A program made the position numbers and the translations under genes. The notes below the pieces were generated by a model. That model made no database searches and was not told where the DNA came from. It saw only the letters and a list, made by a program, of their open reading frames with translations. Below are positions 1-12,800 of a DNA stretch of 64,000 nucleotides, one piece after another. How positions within the stretch are numbered: the stretch's first letter is position 1; each line of letters opens with the position of its first letter. Source of the stretch: Camillea tinctor (Eukaryota > Ascomycota > Sordariomycetes > Xylariales > Xylariaceae); contig MU394089.1 in NCBI GenBank assembly GCA_022578605.1, positions 1 to 64,000 of the forward strand. The letters are read 5' to 3'.

Positions 1-1661
1 CTTTTTTTTTTTTTTTTATTAAATGTAAGTATTTATTAGCAATAGCAGTTAATATAAAAGGTTTTATATTAAATACTTTTTACATATATTTTAATAACGT
101 TTTTAACTTAAAAAGTTTTAAAAAAAATTATTTAATGCAAAAATTTATATTAAATTATATAAAAATTATAACTTTATATTAATTTAAGTTATTTTTATTT
201 AAAATTTTTATACTTTTAATATATTAAAGTTTTTTTTAAATAAATATTATTAATTAAAACTTATTAAAAGCAATGTTTTTAAGTTTTAAAATTATGCTAT
301 TAAATTTAAACGTTACTTTTTTAAGTTATAAAGTAAATTTTTTAATTAAAATATTTATAATACTGTTTAATTTTTTTTATTAAAGCTACATTTAATTTAA
401 ATATATTAATTTTATAGTTTATTATTTAAAAGCAGTTTTAGCAAGTAAAGTTTAAAATATAAACATAATTTACTAAGCGTTTTTAAAAACGTTTTTTTCG
501 TTTTTAAAATAAAATTAAATTTATTAATTATAAACTATTATATTAATAAAAACATTGTTTTTATTTTTAATAATTATTTTTATGTTATTTAAGTTATTTA
601 TATTTAAGTTAAAAATATTTAGTTTATTACGCTTAATTTTTTATAAAAAACCGCTTTATAATGTACTTTGCGAATTTTAAGTATTAAGCGTTTAATTTTT
701 AATACGTTTTAAAGTATTATATAATTTATTTTATAAAAAGTTTCTTAAAGGTTTTTTTAAGTTATTATTATTTAAATTATTTAAATTGTTAAAGTAGCTT
801 TTAATAACTTTAGCTTAAAACTAAACAGTAGTTAAAACTTATTATAAAAGTTATTAAAAAAAAACTTATAATGTTTAAACTTTATAATATAGTTATATTA
901 TTTTAAGTTTTATAGTAAAAACGTGCAATGTAAAATATATAATATATTAAAATATTATAAGTTATTTAATTACACGAAATATTTAAGTAAAGTTTTTAAA
1001 CGCGTTTTAAGTTTTTTATAGAACTAATTAATACATAAGTTTTATAAAAATAAAAATTGCTTTTAATTAATTTTAATAGTAGTTTTTTAATAATGCTTTT
1101 AAATTTTATAAATTATTTAAACGTTACTATAAATTATTAGTTTATAATAACTGCAGCAAAATATTTTTTATACGCAATAAATATGTTAAATTTATTTATA
1201 ATTAATAATTTAAAGCTTTTATTTAGTTTAAAGCTTTAACTTAGTTTAATGCATTATTTTAAAGGTTTAAAAAAATTATTAAACTGTTTTAAGCTAACGA
1301 TTATTTAAATAAAGTTTATAATTTAAACTTTTTTATTATATTGTTTATGTAGTTTTTTATATTATTTTTTAAATTATTATATATTATTTTTATTAAGTTT
1401 ATTTATTTAATTATATTTTTAGCTTATTGCTATATTACTATTTTTTATTTATTTTTAAAAGATTAAATTAGCTTATAATAGTACTTAGTTATTTTATTAT
1501 TTTTTTTAATGTTTTTAAGTATATTTAAATTTTTTAAATTATTTTGGTTTTTTAGTTTAATAAATAAAGTTTTAAATTTTTGTAAAAACTTAATAAATAT
1601 AGTTTGTTTATTATTAAACTAATATATAAAAATTTTTTTTTAAGATTTTTTAAATTTTTAT

Positions 1662-1720
1662 TATTATTTATGCTTTAGTTATTACTTATATTTTAATTAT
1701 TATTTATGCTTTAGTTATTT
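1662..1720. repeat. Short direct duplication in AT-rich block
   Basis: A unit of about 20 bp reading ATTATTTATGCTTTAGTTAT occurs twice about 35 bp apart. It may be a tandem duplication within the decayed element. No function is apparent. Confidence 0.5.
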
Positions 1721-1784
1721 TTTAATATTTATTTTTTTAGCATTTTTATAGTTTGCTTAAAGGTTAAGCATTTTAATTAAAAAA

Positions 1785-1832
1785 AATTAAGTTAAAAAAA
1801 TTAAATTAAAAAAATTAAGTTAAAAAAAACTA
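1785..1832. repeat. Tandem repeat, about 14-15 bp unit
   Basis: About three copies of a TTAAGTTAAAAAAA-like unit follow each other, differing at single positions. This is a low-complexity repeat inside the AT-rich block. Confidence 0.5.
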
Positions 1833-2054
1833 AGTAGTAAATTTATTTTAAGCTTAACAGCTAAATAAAGCTTTATTAAATATAAATTAACTTTAGCCGT
1901 TTTTAATGCTTTTTTATAGTAAAACTATGCTATATATTAATAAAAAATGTTAAAATTAATAAGTAAAGGTAATAAAAATAATAAATCGATAATGAAAATA
2001 ATAAAATAAGTTAATAATAAATGAAAATAATGAAATAAATTATATATAAGTTAA

Positions 2055-2055
<1 letters not shown>

Positions 2056-2094
<39 letters not shown>
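2056..2094. repeat. Homopolymer tract T28 then A11
   Basis: A run of T followed directly by a run of A. It could be the remains of two poly(A) tails of retroelements in opposite orientation or simple slippage; the sequence does not decide. Confidence 0.6.
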
Positions 2095-2997
2095 GTAAGG
2101 TTTAAAAATTTTAAGTTTTTATAAGTTAATAAAGTTTACGCTTTTTACATAATACTAATTTAAGTAAAAAACTTAAATAAAGTAAGGTAAAAAGTAAAAA
2201 AGCTATATATAAAATTTTTAATTAAAAATTGCAAAAATTTTATATGTTTTAAAAATTTAAAGCGTTTTATAAAAAACGTGCTAATTAAAATATTATAAAC
2301 GTTAACGTTAATATAAAACTATTAACTTAAATATAATATTATATAAAAATAAAGATTTATTTATTAATTAAAATGTTTTTATTAAAATTTACTTTATAGT
2401 AATAAATGGTTTTTTTAATTTAAATTGTTAATTTTTAATAAAAAACGTTAATTTTTGCTTATTTTTAATAAAAAGCGTTAAATGCAGCCGGTTTACTTAA
2501 AAAAAATATCGTTTTTAACTTGCTTTTTAATTAAAAAAGTTTAAGTTAAAAAGTTTATTTAATAATAATAAAATAAAATTTTTATAATTACGTTAAAATT
2601 AAACTTACTGCACTATATAATATAAAATGTAGCAATATAAAGTAATATTATAAATATGTAAAAAAAATAAAAAAGTATAACATTAAATATATAATTACGC
2701 TGCATATTAAATATTGCTATTTTTTTATTTTATTTATTAATGTTAATATTAGTTTTTATTTTATTTATATAAAGTGCTATGCACTTTTTAATATATAATA
2801 ATTACATTAATAAAGTAAATTAAAATAAATTAAAACATAAATAAATTGTAAATATAATTTATTTTAATTTAATTTATTTCGATTTACTTTTAAGCAACTA
2901 TTTAAGTATGTGTAAATTACAAATACTTAATATTTAAATAATTTAATATTACGTATATTTCTATATTTTTAATGGTGTAATTAAGTAAAAAACCTAG

Positions 2998-3109
2998 TAC
3001 ACCCCTCCCAGCCCTTTTTTTCTACTGTGGAGCCCAGCGAAAACCTTTACTCTGAATATATCTTTTCTGCGGCGCCCCACAGTAGAAGAAAAGGGCTGGG
3101 AGGGGTGTA
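2998..3109. mobile_element. 112-bp MITE with near-perfect terminal inverted repeats
   Basis: The left end (from 2998) and right end (to 3109) are inverted repeats of about 34 bp beginning TACACCCCTCCCAGCCC, with one mismatch, leaving a loop of about 45 bp. Both outer edges carry TA, compatible with the TA target-site duplication of Tc1/mariner-type elements. There is no coding capacity, so this is a non-autonomous MITE or solo hairpin. It is GC-normal and not RIP-mutated although it abuts the AT-rich block, as expected for an element below the length RIP usually recognises. The superfamily assignment is inference from the TA edges. Confidence 0.75.
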
Positions 3110-3885
3110 AAATAGGCTTAGCTGAAATATGGGGTAACACCTATTAGCAAAATGCCAAGACTTTTAATGGGGCAAAGTCTTTTAGTAGGGACCTCCGTAT
3201 ATGCAATGTTTTAGCTTAGACTGTAGATTAGGTAAGTTAAGCGAAGGGAGATAATAGATAACAAGTCCGATGCTAGGTATCTGCTTATCAGGTCAAATAT
3301 CAACCTATCATTTTATTGCGATAGCTTTTCTTGATAACATGATCTTATCGATAAACAAATACACTTTTGTGACATTGGTCAGTGCTTAAGCTAGTCCTAG
3401 AGCTTTGGCGAATCAGATGCCAGAACCTTCGGGAAAACAGAAAACCCTAGCGTTGTATATGTACATTTTGGCAACAGGCGCGCCCACCTTCAATTCAGTT
3501 TTCAAGTTATACTTGTCGCGTGCGCATCGAGCTTTTTCCAAACCTACACTACAATATTTTAATAATTCCCAGGTAAATGCGCCCAAGTTCGATGCTTTTT
3601 TCTTCTCTTACATACCAACTTTTCTTTTTATCACAACCTTCTACTTGATTAATTTGTGATACCCCTCCATTCCATTTTCTTCCAAGTTGGCATTTTTCTT
3701 TTTTTTCGTGTTGCAATCGCCATCACAATCCGTCCGTCCACCATCCGCCGTCCCGCCTTACCGTCGTGTGCCGCTGCTGCAGCTTTCACTATCGACATTT
3801 CCACATACCACGCCTCGGAAACCCGATGCATCTCGTATGATAATTCAGGAAGCTCGCACACTGCGCATAGGCAGGGGTCGCAGTC
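3110..3885. other. tra1 upstream region and 5' UTR
   Basis: This gap of 776 bp between the MITE and the tra1 start is of ordinary composition, becoming pyrimidine-rich near 3690-3790. No coding frame is convincing on either strand. It most likely holds the tra1 promoter and leader. Confidence 0.5.
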
Positions 3886-6800
3886 ATGTCGGCAGCAGTG
3901 CTTGACGATGCCGTCAAGCGGCTGACGACTCACGAAACTGGTACGTCTCTCTCTACTCCTCTCTCTCATGAGCTAGAAGCAAAGAAAATAAGTCAGAACA
4001 TTTACTAACAGATACTATCTCTTTCCTTTTCCCAACAGAGCCAAAGTCCAAACTCGAGGCCGCTACCACCCTGCGAGATAGTCTCGATCATTACACAAAT
4101 GGGCCGAATTATGCTCTCTTCCTCGAGCGGGTGATGCCCGTATTCATCCACATCCTCAACGGACAATGCGTTTTCCAAAGCACATCTCCGGATCAAGTAG
4201 GCCACCAAGGACTGCTATGCTTTATTGTACCTAACGAATATCACTACTAGAAACTCCGGAACTGTATCCTCGAGATCCTCCACCGTTTACCTACGCACCA
4301 GACGTCACCCGAACCGTTCGAACGCTACGCCGTAGAGGTTGTCGAGTTGCTAATGAATTTGGTGCGGAATGATAACGAGGACAATGCTACATTATGTGTA
4401 AAGATCATATCTGATGTCATGCGGCATCAGCCTAAGGTTCTGCATGATAAGGTCCAGCCCTTCCTGAATCTCGTGCAGGAGCTCTTCGATCAGATGGGGA
4501 AGGTTGTGCGGGAACAGCTGGATAGCACGGCCATGTCATCTAGCGCTCCCGGTCCTCCATCTACTCCGGGAAGCACTCAAACCAACTTCCAGTCGCCTCG
4601 ACCTGGATCCCCGGTTGCTTCAGTTACAGACCTCGGACAAGACCTTCAGCAGCAGAGTCGGCCACTGCTGAAAGGAATGCAGTCCTTCAAGGTGTTGTCG
4701 GAATGCCCTATTATTGTTGTGTCGGTTTTCCAAACGTACCGAAGTATCATCCAACAAAATGTGAAGAAATTCGTACCCCTGATAAAAGCCGTGTTGTGTC
4801 TCCAGGCGAAAGCCCAGGAGCAGGCCCATTTGGATGCAAAGGCTCGAGGGACGATATTCGCTGGCGTGAGCTCGAATATCAAAAACCGTGCCGCTTTTGG
4901 CGAGTTCATTACTGCCCAGGTGAAGACTATGAGTTTCCTGGCTTACTTACTACGCCAATATTCTAGTCAGCTTGCAGACTTCCTACCGACGCTGCCAGAA
5001 ATAGTGGTTCGGTTACTCCAGGATTGCCCGAGAGAGAAGTCGGCTGCTCGAAAAGAGTTGTTGGTTGCGATTCGTCATATCATCAACTTTAACTTTAGGA
5101 AGATTTTCTTGCCCAAGATCGACGAACTCCTAGAAGAGAAGACTCTCATTGGCGATGGACTGACAGTGTATGACACGATGCGGCCCCTGGCCTACAGCAT
5201 GCTGGCCGACCTGATACATCATGTTCGCGAATCACTGTCCCCGGAACAGATTCGGAAAACTGTTGAGGTCTACACTAGGAACTTACAAGACAACTTCCCA
5301 GGCACTAGTTTCCAAACTATGAGTGCCAAGTTATTGTTGAATATGGCAGAATGTATTGCCAAGATGCAGAATAAGGTCGATGCCCGTCATTACCTCTTCA
5401 TGATTCTCAACGCCATTGGCGACAAGTTTGCTGCTATGAATAGACAGTATCCGAATGCTGTCAAACTCTCTAGCCTTTATGAGCAGCAAAGTCGTGACCA
5501 AGTGCCTGACACTTATTTGGCGGATAAAGACCATCGCCCTGAGTGGGACGAGACTGATATCTTTACGGCGATGCCGATTAAGACCTCCAACCCCCGAGAT
5601 CGTGGTGCCGACCCTGTTGCAGACAACAAGTTCCTGTTTAAGAACTTGATGAATGGACTTAAGAACACATTTTACCAGCTCAAAACTTGCAATGCTGCCT
5701 TGCAGATCGACCCTCACAATGCACCACAGCACTGGAAGGAAGTGTCGTACGGATTTTCTGCCGAAGAGGTCAAGGTAATCGTCAAACTTCTTCGAGAGGG
5801 TGCATATGTATTTCGCTATTACGATATTGAGAAGCCAGCTGCAGAATTGGCATATACATCCCCTGTAGAGTATATGGCCAATTTTTATATGGTTTCTAGT
5901 ACTAAGGAAGAAAAAGATCTCCTTGAGACGTTCGCCACGGTCTTTCATTGTATAGATCCCGCTACCTTTCATGAAGTTTTTCAACAGGAGATACCTCATC
6001 TCTACGACATGATATTTGAGCATACCGCTCTCCTACACATTCCTCAGTTCCTTTTAGCAAGTGAGGCGACATCGCCAAGCTTTTGTGGGATGCTTCTCAA
6101 GTTTCTCATGGAACGAATTGATGATGTGGGATCTGCAGACGTCAAAAAATCTTCAATTCTACTTCGCCTTTTCAAGCTTGCCTTTATGGCGGTTACTCTG
6201 TTCGCATCCCAGAATGAGGGAGTTCTGCTACCCCATGTCGTTGACATTGTGACCAAGTCGATTGAGTTATCGACCAAGGCAGAAGAGCCCATGAACTACT
6301 TCTTGCTACTGCGGTCTCTATTCCGGAGTATTGGTGGTGGAAAATTTGAACATCTCTACAAGAAAATTCTCCCCCTCCTGGAGATGCTACTAGATGTCCT
6401 GAACAATCTACTTATGGCTGCTCGGAAACCAGCAGAGCGCGATTTGTATGTTGAGCTCTGCCTTACCGTCCCGGCTCGCCTAAGCAACTTGCTGCCGCAT
6501 TTGAGTTTCCTGATGAGGCCTCTCGTAGTAGCACTACGGGCTGGAACGGATCTGGTGGGCCAGGGTCTCCGTACTCTGGAGTTGTGTGTCGATAACCTCA
6601 CTGCGGACTATCTGGATCCTATTATGGCACCAGTGATCGAAGAGCTCATGAACGCTTTGTTTGAGCACTTGAAGCCGCATCCCTACAGCCATTTCCACGC
6701 GCATACCACCATGCGAATTCTCGGGAAGCTGGGTGGCAGGAACCGGAAGTTCATGACCGAAACTCTCCCTGTTAACTACCAGAAGTATGCTGATGACCCG

Positions 6801-9800
6801 TCAAGTTTCGATGTCCGCCTTATAGGGTCAAAGAGGGATCGTGCATTCCCGGCTGAACTTGGCATCGATTTTGCGATTCGCAAACTAATGGAGGTCCCAA
6901 AGCCCTCAAAAGCTAATACTGCTGCTACGGTTAAACAACTTGACGGATACTATAAGAAGCAAGCTGTACAGTTCATAAAGTCACAGCTGAAATTACGTAT
7001 TGGCATCGATCACCTGCCTGAGGATCTCCCTCGACTTGTTCGGCTCCAGGCGCAGGATTTGCTTGCTCGGAAGCCTGCCGCAGACTTCTCTGCTTTCAAC
7101 ACATCTGACCGGGAACGATCGGTTGTGAAGAAAGATGAACAAAACGAGATTACGAAGCGGCTCATCAAGGCGATTATGTACGCTGAGTCGTTGCCCGATT
7201 TCCGCGAGGAAGCGGATGTATTCTTGATGAACCTATGTCGACATTTCACTATCGTCGAAGTAGGACGTGGCCTAGTAGATGTCAAGAAGGAATTGAGTCC
7301 GTTTGACCCGACTGCTGGCGAGGGACCGCTCTTCATCGATACTCGTGTTTTGGCAGATGCCATTGTCGAATCTCTAGCCTCAGACCTGCCAGACGTTCGC
7401 GACGCCGCGATTCGAGCTGTACGAGCCGTCTATGACTCTACCGTGACCATTTTTGGGGCGGAGACTCACGTTGGTCGACTCGGTTTCTTCAACCATCTAA
7501 GTAGAACATTCTGTCATGCTTGCAATGAAGAAGAATGGTACACAAAGGCCGGAGGTACCCTCGGTATCAAGTACCTTCTGACGGATGTGGATTTTGGAGA
7601 TATCTGGGTCATTTCTAAACAAATGGAATTCATCAGAGCTCTGATGTATGTTATTAAGGATATGCCACAAGATCTACCCGAGAAGACCAGAAGCTCCGCC
7701 CAAATCACACTGGAGGCTCTCTTGATGAGAGTCACGAAGAATGTCAAGAAGGAAGATGCGTTGCCGGCTCCTGCGCAGCCAGGTCAATCACAGCCCAAAC
7801 CGACTCGCCTTACCCAGATTTGCGTGCTATTTAATGATGAACTGTCTCATATGAACAGACACGTTCGTGGCACAGCCAGACGGTCACTTGAATTCATTGC
7901 CAGAGCGACGCAGGCAGAGATTTGGGAACTCCTTGAGCCTCATAAGGACCGTCTGCTGCAGCCAATATATGCCAAACCCTTGCGGGCCCTGCCGTTCTCA
8001 ACCCAGATCGGGTACATTGACGCGATCGCATACTATATGAGCCTCAAGGGTGACTTTGTCTCTTTCGATGATCACCTCAATCGGTTACTTATGGAGTCAC
8101 TTGCATTAGCTGATGCAACAGATGAGTCACTAGCTGGCAAGCCTGCAGAGTTTCGGACGCACGAGTCTATTGTCAATCTAAGAGTAGCCTGTATTAAAAT
8201 CCTTAGCAAAGCAATGGGATTTGACGACTTCCAGAAGGGCCAGAACAATCCGACTCGCACTAAGATAGTGTCGGTATTCTTCAAATGCCTATATTCGGAG
8301 TCCAAACCTACGATCGAGGCAGCTAACGATTCTCTGAAAGCCGTTCTTTCTCAAACCAACAAACTGCCAAAAGATCTGCTACAACAAGGCCTTCGACCAG
8401 TGTTGGCTAACCTTCAAGATCCCAAGCGCCTGAGCACCCACGGTTTAGATAACCTTGCAAGGCTATTAAGACTTCTTACGACGTACTTCAAGGTTGAAAT
8501 AGGAGCGCGCCTCCTCGACCATATTAAGATTCTTGCCGACCCGAACTTGCTGCAGCGAATATCGTTCACGTTTTTCGAGCAAGATAACCCAATGAAGGTC
8601 ATTGCTGCAGTCTTTAACATATTCCATCTTCTCCCTCCTGCTGCAGAGCAGTTCAAAGAAAGACTAATCGACACCTGCTTGGAGCTAGAGGAAAGATTGC
8701 GGCGAACCCTTCACAGCCCCTTCCGGCCGCCATTGTATCGGTATTTGAACCGTTACCCCATTGAAGTATGGAATTTTCTTCTCAGCAGATTAGAGGATCT
8801 CAAATATGGCCGATTCTTGGCTCAGGTTCTCCTGCACCCTGATAGCAAGCCACTCAGGGATCATGCTGCCGCCAACGTAGAAGGCCTGATCGCGATATGT
8901 GGCCAGATCGTCAATTCTGGAAAAGATACAAGATTTGTGGCAGCCATCAACACTATCAATGTTCTCGACTCCCTTAGCCATCATTCGGGTGCACAGAGCT
9001 GGATGGACCGGAAGGAGACTATCGCATGGCTGAAGCAAGTTGGCAAGGATCTAGAGCGTCATCTTCGAACGAATTCTCTACCTCCCCAGTTGCGACTCCC
9101 AGCCGATCAGGCAGCCGAACAGCTTATGGACATCTTCACCAAGGCGCTGGCACTAAAGCCTAGAGACTTAGATCCTCTCTTTGGCCTCATAGATTCTGTT
9201 ACTTCCGAGGAACTTCGCGTAACACCCTCCGTGTTCTCCTACATTTATAAGTACATCATCTGCAGCGACTCGATTGAGTACTGGAAGTCCGTTGTTTTGC
9301 GCTGTCTCGATATATATGCGAACAAGAATATAAGCCAGAAAACGAAATGTTTCTTGCTTCGCAATATCGTCAACCCCATTGTGGCTATGGATGTTATGCG
9401 CCATTGGAACCAGCCCAGCCAATCCAAAACTCCGAGGTTGATGGACAGATCAGTCATCGAATCCATCAACATGAAGATTTGGAAGGTCAACCTTGGCGAT
9501 CCCCAGGAGGACCTTGCACAGCCCGGTATCGACCACACTAGGATGGAGGTCTTGCAGTTGTCTGCGATGCTGGTCAAATATCACTTCGGCATACTTCAGG
9601 ATGCTAGGAAAGACATCATCAAATTCGGATGGACCTACATTCGGTTGGACGATGTGATCAATAAGCACGCCGCCTACGTCGTCATCGGTTATTTCATTGC
9701 TCACTATGAGACGCCTCCTAAGATTGTTACCCAAGTATATTATTCACTACTGAGGACAAATCAAAACGAGGGGCGCGCTCTGGTCACGCAAGCTCTCGAG

Positions 9801-12800
9801 TTGATGGCACCTGTCTTGCCTAAACGGTGCAACGCACTTCCTGGAGACCGTAACGCTGTGTGGGCTATGGCCCCGCGTAGAATTTTGGCGGAAGAAGGCC
9901 AAAATGCTCAGCAGATGAATAACATCTTCCATTTCCTTGTCAGACACCCTAATCTCTTTTATGAGTCGAGGGATAAATTCGCTCTGTTGATCATCACATC
10001 GCTCAAGAAAGTATCTTCTCCACAAACATCCTCTAACGAGAGTAAAAAGTTGGCCTTAAACATGATGTCTCTGATCTGGCAATGGGAGCAAAGGCGCGTT
10101 GAGGGCAAACCGAGTGCACCGTCACGGGGACTCTCTGAATCACCAAATTTTCGAAAGCGTAAACTCGACAGTGACCATCCAAGTTCTTCGCCTCCAGCAG
10201 CGCGACAAGTCGCCCAGACCGAGAAAAATGAGTTTCAGATTCCCCCTGGCTTCCGGTTGAAGATGATCAAGTATCTCATTGAATTCATCGCACAACTAAA
10301 TGAGAGGTATAAGTTACCTTCAGCAAAGCCAAGAGATAACACCGCTGGTTCTAGCCCTGGTTTCTCTCCTCAGTCAACGGAGCTATGCACAAAGGCAATG
10401 TCACTTCTATACAATCTTCTGCAGCCTCAGTACTGGGGTGATCTTGATGTAGACCTTTTCCCTAATGTCACTGATGTGGTCCTAGCCAGCGAGAAAACAG
10501 CTAGGATCCTGAATGTTGACCCCTCTGATAAGGATAACTATGATGAGAAATTCATTACTAACATCATCAATACACTACAAGTAGTGCGCATCATTCTCAA
10601 CTTCAAGTCTGACGAGTGGATTTTGAAGAACATGCCGTCTGTTCAGAAAGTTCTGGAGAAATGTTTGAAGTCGGAGAACCCAGAGCTCCAGGATTGCCTA
10701 CACTTAGCTGATAAGAAGTATGACGAAGATCGCGAGATCAAATCAACGATTCAGCGAATTCTGGATGCTGTACCTGAAGATGTGCCAATGGAAGACGCCG
10801 ACGCTGAAGGCGAACCGGAAGCACCTACGTCGGAAATCATTACATTCTTGTGTAATGTTGCGACAGAAACCCTGGCAGCTTCCAATTACGTCTCCGGCGT
10901 TAATGTTCTTTGGTCCCTCGGTCGACGCAAGCCCTCCGTCATTGACCAACATATCCCAGCTTTACTGAAGGCTTTGCAAACAAAACTTGCAAGAGAGCAT
11001 GTGCAACACTTTACAGCTGTGGCTGCACATCAGTTAAATATGAATGCTATGCGACCTCAAGAATCAAGTGCACAAACAGGAGAGATGTCAACTTACGACC
11101 TTAATATTCAGACTGATTTGATGATCAAAGCCATTGAAGTGACCGCGATGCGTATGGAAATACTTGGCGATAACCGTAGACCATTCCTGAGTGTGTTGGC
11201 TACTCTTGTCGAAAAGTCGCAACATAACCCTCTTTGTGAGAAGATTCTCGAGATGGTGGAAGGTTGGGTTTTCCGAGCAGATGGGACGTGGCCAACGTTA
11301 AAGGAGAAAACAGCTGTGCTACATAAGATGCTTTCTTTCGAGCATCGTAGTGATCCCACCATGTTGACCAAATTTCTAGAATTGGTCATTCGGATTTATG
11401 AGGATCCTAAGATTACAAGGACTGAGCTTACTGTCCGTATGGAACACGCATTTTTGATTGGAACCAGGGCACAAGATGTTGAGATGCGCAACCGATTCCT
11501 AGCAATTTTCGATAAGAGTCTTTCCAAAACCGCAACTGCTCGCCTATCATATGTCCTCACATCCCAGAATTGGGACACACTAGCCGACTCGTTCTGGCTA
11601 GCTCAGGCTACACAGCTGCTCCTCGGCGCCATGGAGATGAATACCAACATCCAGCTTCACCATGAAGACTTCCGTACACTTCCAGCATCTCTTGTGTTCG
11701 GTACCTACTCGAAGGATTCTAGAGAGCCTACTACTATGGCTGACGACAAATACGATACATTCATGGCCAACCACCGACGTTTCGTTGCTGAGCTTGGTGA
11801 TGTCAAGGTTCGAGACGTTATTGAGCCCCTTACACAACTTCAACATATAGACAGCAACCTATCCCACGAGTTATGGGTGGCTCTATTTCCGATGTACTGG
11901 GCAGCCACCCCAAGAGAAGAGAAAACAGACCTAGAGAAAGGCATGGTAGTTCTCCTTTCCAAAGACTTCCACTCGCGGCAGATGGACAAGAGACCAAATG
12001 TGGTACAGACCCTATTGGCGGGTACCGCCAAGGCATGGCCAGAATGCAAGCTTCCCCCTCACATTCTCAAGTTTGGGGCCAAGACATACGATGCCTGGTA
12101 TACTGCCTTGGTGCAGCTCGAAAAGGCAGCTATCAAGCCAGACATTGACTCAGCAACCGTGAGAGAAAGCAATCTTGATGCACTACTCGAGCTCTACTCT
12201 AGTTTGAAAGAGGACGACTTATTCTACGGGACGTGGCGGCGTCGCTGTCAGTTCGTGGAGACAAACGCAGCGTTATCATACGAGCAGAACGGCATATGGG
12301 ATAAAGCACAGAAAATGTACGAGGCTGCTCAAATCAAAGCACGCACTGGCGTTATTCCCTTTTCCCAAGGAGAATACATGCTCTGGGAAGATCATTGGGT
12401 TCTTTGTGCCGAAAAACTTCAACAGTGGGAGATCTTGCAAGACTTTGCCAAGCACGAAAACCTGCAAGACCTCCTGCTTGAATGTGCTTGGAGAAATATT
12501 GAAATGTGGCAGACGCAAGAGCATCGGGACAGCTTAGATATGCTGATTAAGGGTGTCATGGATGCCCCAACGTCGCGCCGGTCGTTCTTCCAAGGCTTCA
12601 TGTCCCTCCTGAAATTCCACAACAAACAAGAGACTGGTCAAGAATTCTCTCGAGTCTGTGATGAGGCTATTCAGCTCTCTATCAGGAAATGGCACCAGCT
12701 ACCAAGGCGTCTAACTGCTGCACATATCCCCATGCTCCATAACTTCCAGCAACTCGTGGAACTACACGATGCTAGTGTCATCTGTCAAAGCTTAGCTGCT

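Larger units (their letters stand above)
1..2990. repeat. AT-rich, RIP-like degenerate block
   Basis: Nearly the whole stretch is A and T, with TpA everywhere, CpA rare, and isolated surviving C or G mostly in CpG or GpC contexts. No open frame of useful length exists. Composition changes abruptly to normal near 2990. This is what repeat-induced point mutation (C to T, preferentially at CpA) leaves of transposons in Pezizomycotina. The original element family cannot be recognised. The block may be facultative or constitutive heterochromatin flanking tra1. RIP is inferred from composition only. Confidence 0.85.

Noticed and set aside
5331..6023. 230-codon frame on the minus strand inside tra1
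   Set aside because: It is fully antisense to the conserved HEAT region of tra1, has no recognisable domain and no splice logic of its own.
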